Shown here in pieces: positions 54,302-63,956 of a DNA stretch of 64,000 nucleotides. This DNA is from an uncultured Phaeodactylibacter sp. Lineage in GTDB: Bacteria; Bacteroidota; Bacteroidia; Chitinophagales; Saprospiraceae. The notes under the pieces are model-generated. The model did no database searches. It was given only the letters and a program-made list of their open reading frames with translations, and was not told the DNA's origin. The position numbers were made by a program, and so were the translations under genes. The stretch is from the NCBI GenBank assembly GCA_913057245.1, contig CAJXNH010000005.1, positions 1 through 64,000 of the forward strand. The letters run 5' to 3'. Position 1 is the stretch's first letter. Each line of letters opens with the position of its first letter.

Positions 54302-55783
54302 TTACCGACGGCTGTAGTTAGGCGACTCTTTGGTGATGGTGATATTGTGCGGATGGCTTTCCAGAATACCACTACTGGTAATCCGGACAAACTGTGCATG
54401 CTGCAAATCCTCAACGGTAGCTGCGCCACAGTAGCCCATGCCGGCGCGCAGACCGCCCAGGTACTGCACCATCACCTCTGCCACGGTCCCTTTATAAGGT
54501 ACGCGCCCTTCGATGCCCTCGGGTACCAGCTTCTTGATGTCGTCTTCCACATCCTGGAAGTACCGGTCTTTGGAGCCTTTTTCCATCGCACTCAGAGAGC
54601 CCATGCCCCGGTAGACCTTAAATTTCCGGCCTTCATAGATGATCGTTTCGCCCGGGGCTTCTTCCACACCGGCGAATAGTCCACCAGCCATGATCGTATT
54701 CGCGCCCGCGACCAAAGCTTTAACGATATCTCCGGTATAGCGGATACCGCCATCACCAATAATTGGAACACCGAGATGTTTCACAGCCTCATAAGCGTCA
54801 TTGATAGCCGTAAGCTGAGGAACGCCCACACCTGCAACAATCCGGGTGGTACAGATAGAACCCGGGCCTACACCCACTTTGATGCCATCCACACCAGCTT
54901 CTGCCAGTGCCAGTGCACCAGCACCGGTAGCGACATTACCACCGATGACCTGAAGGTCAGGGAAGTGCCCTTTTACATCCTTCACCGCGTTGAGTACACC
55001 CGCAGAGTGTCCGTGGGCCGTATCCACGATTACGACGTCCACACCTACTTTGACCAATGCTTCCACCCGCTCCATCATATCAGCGGTGACACCAACGGCA
55101 GCGCCCACCACGAGGCGGCCCAGGCTGTCTTTGCAGGAGTTTGGAAAGTCCTGCACTTTCATGATGTCCTTGTAAGTGATGAGCCCTGCCAATTTCCGGT
55201 TGTCATCCACCACTGGAAGTTTTTCAATCTTATGGCCCTGAAGGATATCTCGGGCCTGCTCCAGATTGGTACCTACCGGTGCGGTAATGAGGTTGTCTTT
55301 GGTCATCAGCTCCTGCACAGAAGCATCGAGGCGGGTCTCAAAGCGCAAATCCCGGTTGGTCAGGATGCCTACCAGTTTGTCGGCTTTATCAACAATAGGT
55401 ATCCCACCGATTTTAAAGCGCCGCATTAAGCTAAGCGCATCACCGATGGTAGCATCGGCTTCCAGCGTGACGGGATCGACGATCATGCCACTTTCTGAGC
55501 GCTTGACGCTGCGGACCTGCTCGGCCTGCTGCTCAATTGTCATGTTTTTGTGGATGATCCCGATACCACCCTGCCGGGCGATGCTGATGGCCAGCTTGTT
55601 CTCAGTCACCGTATCCATGGCGGCTGAAACAATGGGCGCATTCAGGCGAAGACCTTTTGTAAGTTGAGTGGATACATCGACTTCCCGTGGCAAAACCTGA
55701 GAGTAAGCGGGGACGAGAAGGACGTCATCGAAGGTGAGCCCTTCCTTGACGAATTTGTTGTTAGCTGTTTTCTGTATTTCCAT
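54302..55783 (-). CDS. guaB: Inosine-5'-monophosphate dehydrogenase
   Basis: This 493-residue enzyme oxidises IMP to XMP, the first committed step to GMP. The catalytic Cys is in [10 protein letters not shown] (about residue 305), the substrate loops [10 protein letters not shown] and MGSLSAME are intact, and two CBS domains (residues 100-220) carry the regulatory region. Length is normal. The ATG at 55783 lies only three bases after a TACCTTTG -7 element, so the mRNA is probably leaderless. It is divergent from tadA. Confidence 0.97.
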   Translation of the reverse strand: MEIQKTANNKFVKEGLTFDDVLLVPAYSQVLPREVDVSTQLTKGLRLNAPIVSAAMDTVTENKLAISIARQGGIGIIHKNMTIEQQAEQVRSVKRSESGMIVDPVTLEADATIGDALSLMRRFKIGGIPIVDKADKLVGILTNRDLRFETRLDASVQELMTKDNLITAPVGTNLEQARDILQGHKIEKLPVVDDNRKLAGLITYKDIMKVQDFPNSCKDSLGRLVVGAAVGVTADMMERVEALVKVGVDVVIVDTAHGHSAGVLNAVKDVKGHFPDLQVIGGNVATGAGALALAEAGVDGIKVGVGPGSICTTRIVAGVGVPQLTAINDAYEAVKHLGVPIIGDGGIRYTGDIVKALVAGANTIMAGGLFAGVEEAPGETIIYEGRKFKVYRGMGSLSAMEKGSKDRYFQDVEDDIKKLVPEGIEGRVPYKGTVAEVMVQYLGGLRAGMGYCGAATVEDLQHAQFVRITSSGILESHPHNITITKESPNYSRR

Positions 55784-55786
55784 GTG

Positions 55787-55794
55787 CAAAGGTA
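55787..55794 (-). promoter_or_regulatory. -7 element of guaB, three bases before the ATG
   Basis: On the minus strand TACCTTTG (55794 to 55787) matches TAnnTTTG and ends three bases before the guaB ATG. With the usual 4-7 base distance to the transcript start the mRNA would begin at or just after the ATG. Confidence 0.55.
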
Positions 55795-55855
55795 TGGAAT
55801 TTGCCTGCAAAAAATAAAAGCGAGACGCCATGGAATTCTAAAAATCCCTTTCGGG

Positions 55856-55889
55856 TTGGTGGAGGTCCGCCGTACACCTTCTATATTTG
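55856..55889 (+). promoter_or_regulatory. Promoter of tadA, four bases before the ATG
   Basis: TATATTTG (55882-55889) lies four bases before the tadA ATG at 55894, and a TTG (55856-55858) is 23 bases upstream of it, slightly long. A leaderless tadA mRNA is implied. Confidence 0.5.
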
Positions 55890-55893
55890 CGGC

Positions 55894-56337
55894 ATGCTAA
55901 GCGTACTCAGTGACGAACACTTCATGAAAAAAGCCTTGCAAGAGGCTCAAATGGCGTACGAAGCCGGTGAAATCCCGGTGGGAGCAGTAGTGGTCTGCCA
56001 AAATCAGATCATTGCCCGGGCTCATAATCAGACGGAGCTCCTCAACGATGTGACAGCCCATGCCGAAATGCTTGCGCTCACTGCTGCGGCCAATCACCTG
56101 GGGAGCAAGTACTTGCGCGATTGCACCTTGTATGTGACGCTGGAGCCGTGTGTCATGTGCGCCGGCGCCCTGTATTGGGGGCAGTTGGGCCGCCTGGTCT
56201 ACGGAGCGCCCGATGAGAAGCGGGGGTACCTTAAGCAGGGCAATCAGCTCCTCCATCCCAAAACAAAGATTGAGTATGGCGTACTGCAAGGGGAAAGCCA
56301 ACTGTTGCTTAAAGCTTTCTTCCGGCAGCGGCGTTAA
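55894..56337 (+). CDS. tadA: tRNA(adenine34) deaminase TadA
   Basis: The 147-residue zinc deaminase converts A34 to inosine in tRNA-Arg(ACG). The zinc His and proton-shuttling Glu are in THAEMLAL (as AHAEML), and the two zinc Cys are in PCVMCAGAL. GEIPVGAVV is the conserved N-terminal strand. The start at 55894 keeps the FMKKALQEAQ helix used by Bacteroidota TadA; the frame is open upstream but the promoter lies within it. Confidence 0.95.
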   Translation: MLSVLSDEHFMKKALQEAQMAYEAGEIPVGAVVVCQNQIIARAHNQTELLNDVTAHAEMLALTAAANHLGSKYLRDCTLYVTLEPCVMCAGALYWGQLGRLVYGAPDEKRGYLKQGNQLLHPKTKIEYGVLQGESQLLLKAFFRQRR

Positions 56338-56442
56338 ACTGGCGTTAAAGCAGGTTAAAGAGTTTTAACCCACTGGCAAATTTGGCGTCCTACCTTTACA
56401 TTGGAGGCATTTCCTTTGTGATTTTACCAAATCCATCTTGCT

Positions 56443-56982
56443 ATGAAAACTTTTTTCCCGTTCGCCATCCTGTCGGTTATCTTGCTCAGCTCCTGCGGCC
56501 CAACCCTGAGCCCTTTTACCGCAAGGGTCTACGACGAAGGGCGCTTTACCGAAGCTGAGCTGAAGCGCATTCAGTTTTATCTTTCTGAGCCCATCGTGCT
56601 CACGCGTGAGCTGCGTGCAGAGAAAGCCGAAGTCATTTCCGGTGAGATCAAGTTGGTGAACGGGCAACAGGTGGAGCAGGTGGTCATCCCCAAAGGCACC
56701 CCCGGTGCAGTCCTCTTTACCCCCGATCGGGAGCGGCTTGCCATTTCCTTTGAGAGCGGCAGTGACGACCGCTACCTTATCTTTGGCCCCAATCCGACCA
56801 TGAACGACCGCTACACCCTGCGCGCTTCCGACTGGGACCGGCGTGCGGCGATTGTCACCTATAATGGCCGCAAATGGCGTGCGGGTGGAAATGCCGCCCT
56901 GGCCACCTTGCTGGTGGACTTGAGGAAGGTAGATCAGGTATCGGTGCGTTCGCGGACGGCTGGCGGGCGGCGGGTGGATTAA
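56443..56982 (+). CDS. Lipoprotein of unknown function
   Basis: The 179-residue protein has a lipoprotein signal (AILSVILLSSC) and a beta-rich body with no family I recognise; RVYDEGRFTEAELKRIQFYLSE and VTYNGRKWRAGGN are its clearest segments, and the tail is rich in Arg. It is probably anchored in the outer membrane on the periplasmic side. Its TAA stop shares the bases TTAA with the stop of the convergent pcm gene. Confidence 0.72.
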   Translation: MKTFFPFAILSVILLSSCGPTLSPFTARVYDEGRFTEAELKRIQFYLSEPIVLTRELRAEKAEVISGEIKLVNGQQVEQVVIPKGTPGAVLFTPDRERLAISFESGSDDRYLIFGPNPTMNDRYTLRASDWDRRAAIVTYNGRKWRAGGNAALATLLVDLRKVDQVSVRSRTAGGRRVD

Positions 56983-57629
56983 ACCTTATTGATACCTTTC
57001 AGGAAAGGCACAAACTTGAAATCCGCAAACTTTTCCGTTTCTACGTCCCCCGCTTTATTCAGCCGGGTCAGGCGGAGCATTTTCTGTGCTTTTTCTCCTA
57101 CCGGGATGACGAGCTGCCCGCCCACTTTAAGTTGAAGCAGGAGGGGTTCCGGAATTTCCGGGGCACCGGCAGTGACGAGTATTTTATCGAAAGGGGCAAA
57201 TTCAGGCAGACCTTTGTAGCCATCGCGCAGGTAGCAGCGAATATTGCCCAGCTGCAATTGTTCGAGGAGCTTTCTGGCCCGGCGGTAGAGGAGTTCCTGC
57301 CGCTCAATGGTGTAGACTCTGGCACCCAGCATCGCCAAAATGCCGGCCTGATAGCCGGAGCCGGTGCCGATTTCCAGGATTTTGTCCCGCTTTTTGACTT
57401 CCAGCAGGCTCGTCTGATAAGCTACGGTATAGGGCTGGGAAATAGTTTGCTCATTCCCAATCGGGAAAGGTTTGTCCTGATACGCCCACTCCTCAAAGGC
57501 CTTATCCAGAAAGAAATGCCGGGGCAGCGCACCAATGGCGCTCAGGATTTGCTCATCCCTGATGCCTTTCGCGCTAAGCTGCTCCACGAGCTTTCGGCGC
57601 ATGCCCTTATGCCGGTAGGTGTCTGTCAA
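56979..57629 (-). CDS. pcm: Protein-L-isoaspartate O-methyltransferase
   Basis: This 216-residue enzyme repairs isoaspartyl residues with S-adenosylmethionine. The SAM motif EIGTGSGYQAG is near residue 82, DKILVTAGAPEIP near 150 and GGQLVIPVG near 170. The TTG at 57629 gives the conserved TDTYRHKGMR N-terminus; an ATG at 57602 would lose it. Length is normal. Confidence 0.93.
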   Translation of the reverse strand: MTDTYRHKGMRRKLVEQLSAKGIRDEQILSAIGALPRHFFLDKAFEEWAYQDKPFPIGNEQTISQPYTVAYQTSLLEVKKRDKILEIGTGSGYQAGILAMLGARVYTIERQELLYRRARKLLEQLQLGNIRCYLRDGYKGLPEFAPFDKILVTAGAPEIPEPLLLQLKVGGQLVIPVGEKAQKMLRLTRLNKAGDVETEKFADFKFVPFLKGINKV

Positions 57630-57773
57630 ACGATTTTGGTTTTCTAACTGTAGAGTGTGGCGAATTTACTAAATTCGGGCGCTAATCATTGCCAACCTTG
57701 TGGTAGAATTGCAACCTGGCAGTGAACCCTTTGTACAAATCTGTTTACCATAGCATATAAACCACTGACAAAT

Positions 57774-59171
57774 ATGACAAAAATCAAGTTCGGAACGGAT
57801 GGCTGGCGCGCCATTATTGCTGAAGATTATACGGTTGAGAATGTAAAGCGGGTAGCCGCCGGAACCGCGATTTGGATGAAAGCCAATGAGGCGGCTCAGG
57901 TGGTGATCGGGCACGATGCCCGCTTTGGTGGGGAATTATTTGCCCACACAACCACCCGGGTAATGGGCGCTTACGGGATGAAGGTTAAGCTGGCGAAGGG
58001 CTTCGTCTCCACGCCCATGGTGTCTTTGGGCGTAGTGAAGACCGGATCGGACCTGGGCGTTGTCATTACGGCAAGCCACAACCCGCCTTCTTACAATGGC
58101 TTCAAACTGAAGTCCAAACTGGGCGGTCCAATGGTCCCTGCGCAGGTGGCGGAGGTGGAGTCGCATATTCCGGATACATTCGACAGAGCCCTGCCGACCC
58201 TTCAGGAGATGGAAGCTCAGGGGCTGTTGGAGTACGTTGACCTGGAGCAGATTTACGTTGACCATGTTACCGACAGCTTTGATCTGGAAAGCATCCGGAA
58301 TGCTGATTTTAAAATTGCCTACGATGCGATGTACGGCGCCGGGCAGAACGCGCTGTGCCGCTTATTGCCCGATGCGGTTTTACTGCACTGTGATTACAAT
58401 CCTTCCTTTATGGGGCAGGCACCGGAGCCCATCCACCGTAACCTCAGCGAGCTATCTGCGCTGATCAAAAACGACCCTTCTATCGGCCTTGGCCTCGCTA
58501 ACGATGGTGATGCGGACCGCATTGGCATGTACGATGAGGATGGTAACTTTGTGGATTCCCATCATATCCTATTATTGTTGCTGCTTTACATGCACGAGTA
58601 TAAAAAACAGACCGGGAAGGTCGTTGTCACCTTTTCTGTTACGGAAAAAATGCAGGAACTGGCAAAGCAGTTTGGGCTGGATATTGAAGTGACCAAGATT
58701 GGCTTCAAATATATTGCCGAGATCATGGCGCAGGAACCCGTTCTGGTAGGCGGAGAAGAGTCCGGCGGCCTTGCCGTAAGTGGCCATATACCGGAGCGCG
58801 ATGGCATTTGGATTGGGCTTACTATTATGGAGTTCATGGCGAAAACCGGGAAATCCATTAAGGCACTGATTCAGGAAGTTTACGACCGGGTAGGGGCCTT
58901 TGCCTATGACCGGGACGATCTGCACCTTACGGAAGCGAAAAAGCAGTCGATCATAAAGCAGTGTCAGGAAGGCAGCCTTAAAGCATTTGGCCCCTATCAG
59001 GTGGAGCGCGTGGAAGATATTGATGGATTCAAGTTTTACTTTGGCGGCAGCCGTTGGGTGATGATCCGCCCTTCGGGTACGGAGCCGGTACTCCGGGTTT
59101 ATGCGCAGGCTCCGGAGCATGACGAGGTACGCCAAATCCTGGATGCTACGCATAAGGCGCTGCTGGGGTGA
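57774..59171 (+). CDS. Phosphoglucomutase/phosphomannomutase (alpha-D-phosphohexomutase)
   Basis: The 465-residue enzyme interconverts hexose 1- and 6-phosphates. The phosphoserine loop TASHNPPSYNGFK is near residue 100, the metal loop DGDADRIG near 245, the sugar-specificity loop GGEESGGLAV near 328, and the phosphate-binding RPSGTEP near 430. The specificity (glucose, mannose or glucosamine) is not certain from sequence. Confidence 0.93.
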   Translation: MTKIKFGTDGWRAIIAEDYTVENVKRVAAGTAIWMKANEAAQVVIGHDARFGGELFAHTTTRVMGAYGMKVKLAKGFVSTPMVSLGVVKTGSDLGVVITASHNPPSYNGFKLKSKLGGPMVPAQVAEVESHIPDTFDRALPTLQEMEAQGLLEYVDLEQIYVDHVTDSFDLESIRNADFKIAYDAMYGAGQNALCRLLPDAVLLHCDYNPSFMGQAPEPIHRNLSELSALIKNDPSIGLGLANDGDADRIGMYDEDGNFVDSHHILLLLLLYMHEYKKQTGKVVVTFSVTEKMQELAKQFGLDIEVTKIGFKYIAEIMAQEPVLVGGEESGGLAVSGHIPERDGIWIGLTIMEFMAKTGKSIKALIQEVYDRVGAFAYDRDDLHLTEAKKQSIIKQCQEGSLKAFGPYQVERVEDIDGFKFYFGGSRWVMIRPSGTEPVLRVYAQAPEHDEVRQILDATHKALLG

Positions 59172-59212
59172 TACTTTTTGTGTTTTATTTTTATTTTTTA
59201 GAACAAAATGAT

Positions 59213-59220
59213 TATTTTTG
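59213..59220 (+). promoter_or_regulatory. -7 element upstream of the Rpn-like gene at 59243
   Basis: TATTTTTG matches TAnnTTTG 22 bases before the ATG. It lies in a strongly AT-rich gap, and no TTG is at the usual distance. Confidence 0.4.
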
Positions 59221-59242
59221 GGCTTGACGCATACTCTGTATC

Positions 59243-60298
59243 ATGCCTAAAAAATTTGATATTCATCAGCCGGACGACCGTTTCTTTAAATCGGCAATGA
59301 GCGACCCGGAGGTGGTTAAAGCCTACCTTGAGTATTTCTATCCTAAAATTGCAGCTATTGCAGACCTCAGTACGCTTCAGCAGCAAAAAGTACAGTCCCT
59401 ACGCCCAAATTTGAAGCTGTTCAGCGCTGATGTCGTATACCGGTGTCAGCTGAAGGGCGAAAGTGGGGCGCATTTTCATTTCTGCCTGCTATTCGAGCAC
59501 AAATCAGAACCGGACGAGTATGTAGCGGTACAAATAGGATTGTACATTTTCCTACTCCTGCGCGAGCAAGTGAAGGCTAAAAAGCAGCCATTGGAACCCG
59601 TGCTGCCCCTGCTGTTTTACAATGGTAAAGCCACGTGGCGGCCTAAGCGTATCCGGGAAATCTTTAAGGGGCACCCCGGTTATGAAGTCCTTAAACCCTA
59701 TCTGCCTGATTTTCGTTTTTTATTTGAAGATGCGCACCGCCTGCCACCAGAGGAGCTGCTAAAGCTTGACCTGAGCTATTTCCGCTCCACTGTGTTATCA
59801 ATGGTGCTGCGGCACAAGCCAGACTTGATCTTTGAGTATATTGAAGTTATCTTTGAAGGGGCGGAAGACAGCGATCAAGTGCTTTCTATTATAACTTATA
59901 TTCTGGGCGTAGCCGAGCGCTCCCCCAAGAGGTTCCTGGAAGAACTGGAAAACACCGAATTCACGACAAAACCGAATGTGATGAGTACATTAGAACAACT
60001 ATTGGAAATGGGCCGGGAGCAAGGCTTGGAGAAAGGTCGGGAAGAAGGCATCTATAAAAAGAGTATCTTCAATCTGCTCAAAACCGTAGTTCGTTTCCCG
60101 GAATGGCCAGCCAGTGAACTATCCGACTTTACAGAACTGGACCTGGAGACCGTACGCACTTTCCTGTCTGTCCAATCACAGGGTGATGCTGCTGCGTTAA
60201 GGAAGTACGTCCTTAAAGACTTGCTGGCTGATATCCCGCTAAGCGCGGAAGATAAGGAGAAGCTGAACCGGTTGGTTGGACAGTTGACCGCATCGTAG
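59243..60298 (+). CDS. Rpn/YhgA-like PD-(D/E)XK nuclease
   Basis: This 351-residue protein is of the YhgA/Rpn (Transposase_31) type: DDRFFKSAMSDPEVVKAYLEYF at the N-terminus, the catalytic Asp in FSADVVYRCQLK, then the LLFEHKSEPDEYVAVQ segment with the E-x-K pair. A GREQGLEKGREEGI repeat near residue 255 and a C-terminal helical region follow. Rpn proteins promote RecA-independent recombination; it shares the fold but not the close sequence of the gene at 25036. Confidence 0.85.
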   Translation: MPKKFDIHQPDDRFFKSAMSDPEVVKAYLEYFYPKIAAIADLSTLQQQKVQSLRPNLKLFSADVVYRCQLKGESGAHFHFCLLFEHKSEPDEYVAVQIGLYIFLLLREQVKAKKQPLEPVLPLLFYNGKATWRPKRIREIFKGHPGYEVLKPYLPDFRFLFEDAHRLPPEELLKLDLSYFRSTVLSMVLRHKPDLIFEYIEVIFEGAEDSDQVLSIITYILGVAERSPKRFLEELENTEFTTKPNVMSTLEQLLEMGREQGLEKGREEGIYKKSIFNLLKTVVRFPEWPASELSDFTELDLETVRTFLSVQSQGDAAALRKYVLKDLLADIPLSAEDKEKLNRLVGQLTAS

Positions 60299-60324
60299 TG
60301 TAGTACAGCTGTCTTGAAAATGGC

Positions 60325-60783
60325 CTACCTCAACACCATCCCCACATGCGGTATATCATCTTCCAGATACTCCGCACCCACTTTTTCAAAACCAAAAGAT
60401 TCATAGAAACGGGTCAGGTAAACCTGGGCAGAAATTTTTATGGGGACTTCACCATAAAGGCGGGCACACCAGGCAATACTTTCCCGCATTAGCAATTTCC
60501 CGGCACCAGTACGCCGGGCGGTGGGTGAAGTGACCACCCGCCCAATGGAAGCATATTCCGGATAGGAAATGCCCGGGGGCAGCAGTCGGGTGTAAGCAAT
60601 AAGCTTGCCATTCGCATTATACCCCAGCAGGTGGTGCCCTGCTTCATCCTTGCCATCTGCATCGAGGTAAGGACAGTCTTGCTCAACGACAAATACTTCC
60701 TGCCGCAGCGCCATACTGTCGTACAATTCCTGTAGTGATAGCTTCTCAAAGGGCAGGCAATTAAAACTAAGTGGGTTGGTCAT
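60325..60783 (-). CDS. GNAT N-acetyltransferase (ElaA-like)
   Basis: The 152-residue protein has the GNAT fold with SMALRQEVFVVEQDCPY near residue 22 (ElaA-type start), YASIGRVVTSPTARRTGAGKLLM as motif A for acetyl-CoA binding, and a late VYLTRFYESFGFEKVG. The acceptor is unknown. I chose the ATG at 60783; the longer frame adds 29 residues without family support. It follows dgkA by 14 bases. Confidence 0.85.
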   Translation of the reverse strand: MTNPLSFNCLPFEKLSLQELYDSMALRQEVFVVEQDCPYLDADGKDEAGHHLLGYNANGKLIAYTRLLPPGISYPEYASIGRVVTSPTARRTGAGKLLMRESIAWCARLYGEVPIKISAQVYLTRFYESFGFEKVGAEYLEDDIPHVGMVLR

Positions 60784-60797
60784 GATTCCGGAGCCAT

Positions 60798-61163
60798 TTA
60801 AGGGTGAAAAAGGGCAGCAATGTGCGGCCCAAAGATAATCACCCCAATTACAGCGGCACAAATGGCACAAACCAAAACACCACCCGCCGCCACATCCTTT
60901 GCACGGCCGGCAAGCGGGTGGTAGTCCGGAGAGACGAGGTCTGTCAGCTCTTCAATAGCGGTGTTGAGCCCTTCTGCACCCAGCACCAGCGCGACGGCCA
61001 CAAAAGCCAGGCACCACTCGGTGGCGGTGAGCCCCACGTAAGCACCAAAGCTCAGCGCAAAGGCGGTAATGACCAGATGGATCTGGGCATTCTGCTGAGT
61101 ACGGATGGTGTACCACAGCCCGCGGAATGCATCTTTGAAGCTCTTAATTCGGCCTGTCCACAT
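60798..61163 (-). CDS. dgkA: Diacylglycerol/undecaprenol kinase family
   Basis: The 121-residue inner membrane protein has three hydrophobic helices and the family motifs EGLNTAIEELTDL (about residue 64) and AKDVAAGGVL (about 88). Gram-positive relatives phosphorylate undecaprenol; Bacteroidota members probably do the same, helping recycle carrier lipid, as uppP does. Start ATG at 61163 is one base beyond the stop of the upstream gene. Confidence 0.9.
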   Translation of the reverse strand: MWTGRIKSFKDAFRGLWYTIRTQQNAQIHLVITAFALSFGAYVGLTATEWCLAFVAVALVLGAEGLNTAIEELTDLVSPDYHPLAGRAKDVAAGGVLVCAICAAVIGVIIFGPHIAALFHP

Positions 61164-61164
61164 T

Positions 61165-63774
61165 TTAGTCTAATTGTCCGGCAAGCACAACTGCGCGCTT
61201 GTCTTTCTCTACAGCGCCATCGGGCCTGAAAAGTTCAAAATACAGGATATAAATGCCGATCCGGGCCGGACTGCCATCGGCAGCGATGCCGTCCCACTTG
61301 AAAGTGCCGGTATTCTGAAGGGTTTCATTATTGACCAGGCGGAGCATTTCCCGCCCCTGCGCATCAAATATCCAGACGTTGGCGGTATAGCCCGGCTGAT
61401 CGGTAGTGTAATCAATCAGCAGTACATCTTCAAAGCCGTCCTCATCGGGAGAAAACCGGGCGCGGGGAATGTTGATGATCTCGTCGAATACCCCTTCCCG
61501 CTCAAAAAACTGGGAATTGGGCCCGGTGGGTGTAGCAAAACCAGCAGTAGAGGCGGCAGAGTGCCAGTTGCCATCGTCCTGCGTGCCGGCCATTGGGGAA
61601 ATGCGCTCCAGGCTGACGCCGTTTTCATCATCGAGTAAGGGATAATGAAGGTCCTCCGAGTAATCGAAAGCATCGAGTGTGACCCCATTTAGCACGAGGG
61701 TTAGATTGCCTTCATCGTTGTCCAGGCCAGGCAGGTCATTCTCCAGCAAGCGGTCGGGGCTGGGCACAGTGTATCGGTTGAGAATATCGGTGGGGTCCTC
61801 AGAAAAGACCAGGTAGTCGCCGGGGAAAATCAGCAGGTTATCGTCGACGGAAGCTTCCACGCTGCCGCTCATTTTCAGGCGGTTGAGCATTTTCAGGCCG
61901 GCCAGGTCTATGATTTTATCACTTTGATTGTACAGCTCAATAAAATCAGAGCCGCCACTTTCCGGATTGAAGAGGATTTCATTGATGACGATATCCATGG
62001 GCTCGGCGGGCTGTGGCAATCCAATAGCAAAAGACTGCTGCTCAAGCGCGTTGCCTATGCAATCTGTCAGGGTTTTGGAAAAACTGAGGGTATAAGCCTG
62101 ATCCGGGGATAACGCTCCATCCAACAGTAGCAAAGCGGTCAGCCCGTCCGGCTGTAGCATTACGTCAAGTACGGCTATTGCCGGCTCTAAGGTGTATGCG
62201 CCAGTGGCTGTTGCGGTCCCCATATCCATGATCTCGCTGAACTGCACCCGGATTTCCATGCTGCTTTCCGGCACCACTTTGATCACCGATGGGGGCGTAG
62301 TGTCCAGCTCAGCGCCCAGCAGGCTGTTTTCAAGGCCCGGTGTGCCGCCGGTGGTGCTTTGGGACGCCCGCCAGTTGCCCGGGCAGTCGTAAGGGCCCTC
62401 CAGGCGGATCAGTTCGAGGCTGTAACCACCATCCGAACGCGCTTCGTCCTGATACCAGGCATCTGTGTAAGTGACTTCAAACAGGGTGCTCCCATTTTCA
62501 TCGAGAAGGGTAGCGACATCCCCGCCGTTGGAAAGTGCCGGAAAATCACCAACGCTCACCGCTGGCCCCAATTCAGCAAAGGCCGGGAGGAAGGCTTCAT
62601 CGCAAACCGCAACATACTGTCCGGGTTGCAAAAGGAATGAAGATAGGGCCTCCGGTGCGCTGCCTGAAGCGATTTGGATGGAACCCAAGTCAATTACTTT
62701 GTCGCTGGCATTATACAATTCAAGGTATTCTGCCTCCGGTAATGCCACGGACGGGGTGGGGTCGGGCATCAGCTCTGTGATAATAAGGTCACCGGGGAGA
62801 GCGGGCTGAATATTGAAGTAAGTGAACTCAGCCTGCAGGGGAGGTGCTGTATTTCCTGCTTCATCCTGAATGTTGCTGGCGGTGAGGTTGTAAGTGGCGG
62901 TGTTTTCCAAAGCAGTGCCCAGTGATAGCAGTACCCGGGTTGGGTCTGCCTGCAATTCGGCGGAGACCGGCGTGCCAATTCCACTGCTGATGCTATAATT
63001 TGCCGCATTATTGGCAGAGGGTTCGCTTATCGGCTCACTAAACCTTGCCTCCAGTTGAAAAGCGGTATTTGGGGTGACCTCCAAAAGGGTAGGAGGGGCG
63101 GTATCGGTAAAGAGTGGATCAACCAGTACATCATCCAGGAAAAAAAGCTCGGCACGGGTGCTCGTGTAAGTACAGACCCATCCAAAAAAGCTGCCGGTTG
63201 GGTAAGTCAGGTCCGTAGCGGTACCTTCAAGTGTGAAACCGGTGCCGCCGCTGTAGTCGGTTTCCAATGCCCATTCCCCTGCCGCCGAGCGGGTCACCCG
63301 TATTCGGGCAAGGGCGGGGTCATTGCCCACGGCGCCAGTTGCACCACTAATCAGTAGGGTGGAAGCGGTCCCGTCCTGCCGAAATAGCTCCACGGCATCA
63401 TCACTGCCTGAAATACCGCCAATCCGTACATAGTAGCCATTCAGTGTTCCTTTTAAATCTGGAGAAGAAGCCGACAAATAGATGCGCGCGAAATTGCTGG
63501 AAGAAGGAGAGAACTCCGTCCTGACGTAAAACGTCCAGGTTGTGGCAACATCCGTTGAGGTGGGTGCGGGAACGTATAGCGCAGACTCATTATTGCTGCC
63601 CGGGTCGGTATCCAGCAACCGCAGTTCGCTATCTGTTACGGTAAAACGGCCGGTATCGCCCAGCCACTCCGGGTTGGAAGAGAAATCGCCATCCGAAAAA
63701 TCATCCTGAAGTTGGGCATAAGCCGGGCTTGCAAGGAGGGTTAGCGACAGGGACAGGTAATAGAGTGCTTTCAT
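61165..63774 (-). CDS. Secreted lamin-tail/SbsA Ig-like protein with gliding-type C-terminus
   Basis: This 869-residue protein has a signal peptide (MKALYYLSLSLTLLASPAYA), a laminin-G/concanavalin-like N-terminal domain (about 25-220), SbsA-type Ig-like domains (about 225-320 and 495-590; PPTLLEVTPN, PPSVIKVVPE), and two lamin-tail domains (about 330-480 and 600-760; ELMPDPTP, NEILFNPESGG). The C-terminal region (ARFSPDEDGFEDVLLIDY to GIYILYFELF) resembles the FlgD/CHU_C-like surface module. It is probably a T9SS-exported surface protein. Function unknown. Confidence 0.85.
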   Translation of the reverse strand: MKALYYLSLSLTLLASPAYAQLQDDFSDGDFSSNPEWLGDTGRFTVTDSELRLLDTDPGSNNESALYVPAPTSTDVATTWTFYVRTEFSPSSSNFARIYLSASSPDLKGTLNGYYVRIGGISGSDDAVELFRQDGTASTLLISGATGAVGNDPALARIRVTRSAAGEWALETDYSGGTGFTLEGTATDLTYPTGSFFGWVCTYTSTRAELFFLDDVLVDPLFTDTAPPTLLEVTPNTAFQLEARFSEPISEPSANNAANYSISSGIGTPVSAELQADPTRVLLSLGTALENTATYNLTASNIQDEAGNTAPPLQAEFTYFNIQPALPGDLIITELMPDPTPSVALPEAEYLELYNASDKVIDLGSIQIASGSAPEALSSFLLQPGQYVAVCDEAFLPAFAELGPAVSVGDFPALSNGGDVATLLDENGSTLFEVTYTDAWYQDEARSDGGYSLELIRLEGPYDCPGNWRASQSTTGGTPGLENSLLGAELDTTPPSVIKVVPESSMEIRVQFSEIMDMGTATATGAYTLEPAIAVLDVMLQPDGLTALLLLDGALSPDQAYTLSFSKTLTDCIGNALEQQSFAIGLPQPAEPMDIVINEILFNPESGGSDFIELYNQSDKIIDLAGLKMLNRLKMSGSVEASVDDNLLIFPGDYLVFSEDPTDILNRYTVPSPDRLLENDLPGLDNDEGNLTLVLNGVTLDAFDYSEDLHYPLLDDENGVSLERISPMAGTQDDGNWHSAASTAGFATPTGPNSQFFEREGVFDEIINIPRARFSPDEDGFEDVLLIDYTTDQPGYTANVWIFDAQGREMLRLVNNETLQNTGTFKWDGIAADGSPARIGIYILYFELFRPDGAVEKDKRAVVLAGQLD

Positions 63775-63860
63775 ACCTCAAAAATAGCGAATTCGACACA
63801 GGTAATGAAAGGCAGGGCGGCTGCATCCTCATTTTTTAACGACTGTAGGGGCAAAACCTT

Positions 63861-63889
63861 TTGCTAATTAGGACGGGGGCTTATCTTTG
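63861..63889 (+). promoter_or_regulatory. Promoter of asd
   Basis: TTG (63861-63863) and TATCTTTG (63882-63889) are 18 bases apart. The leader to the ATG at 63957 would be about 60 bases. Confidence 0.65.
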
Positions 63890-63956
63890 CGCACCAATTA
63901 ATTGTTGAAGGTACCATGGCGGGCACCGCCACCGGTACACAGAAAAGATTGCAACT

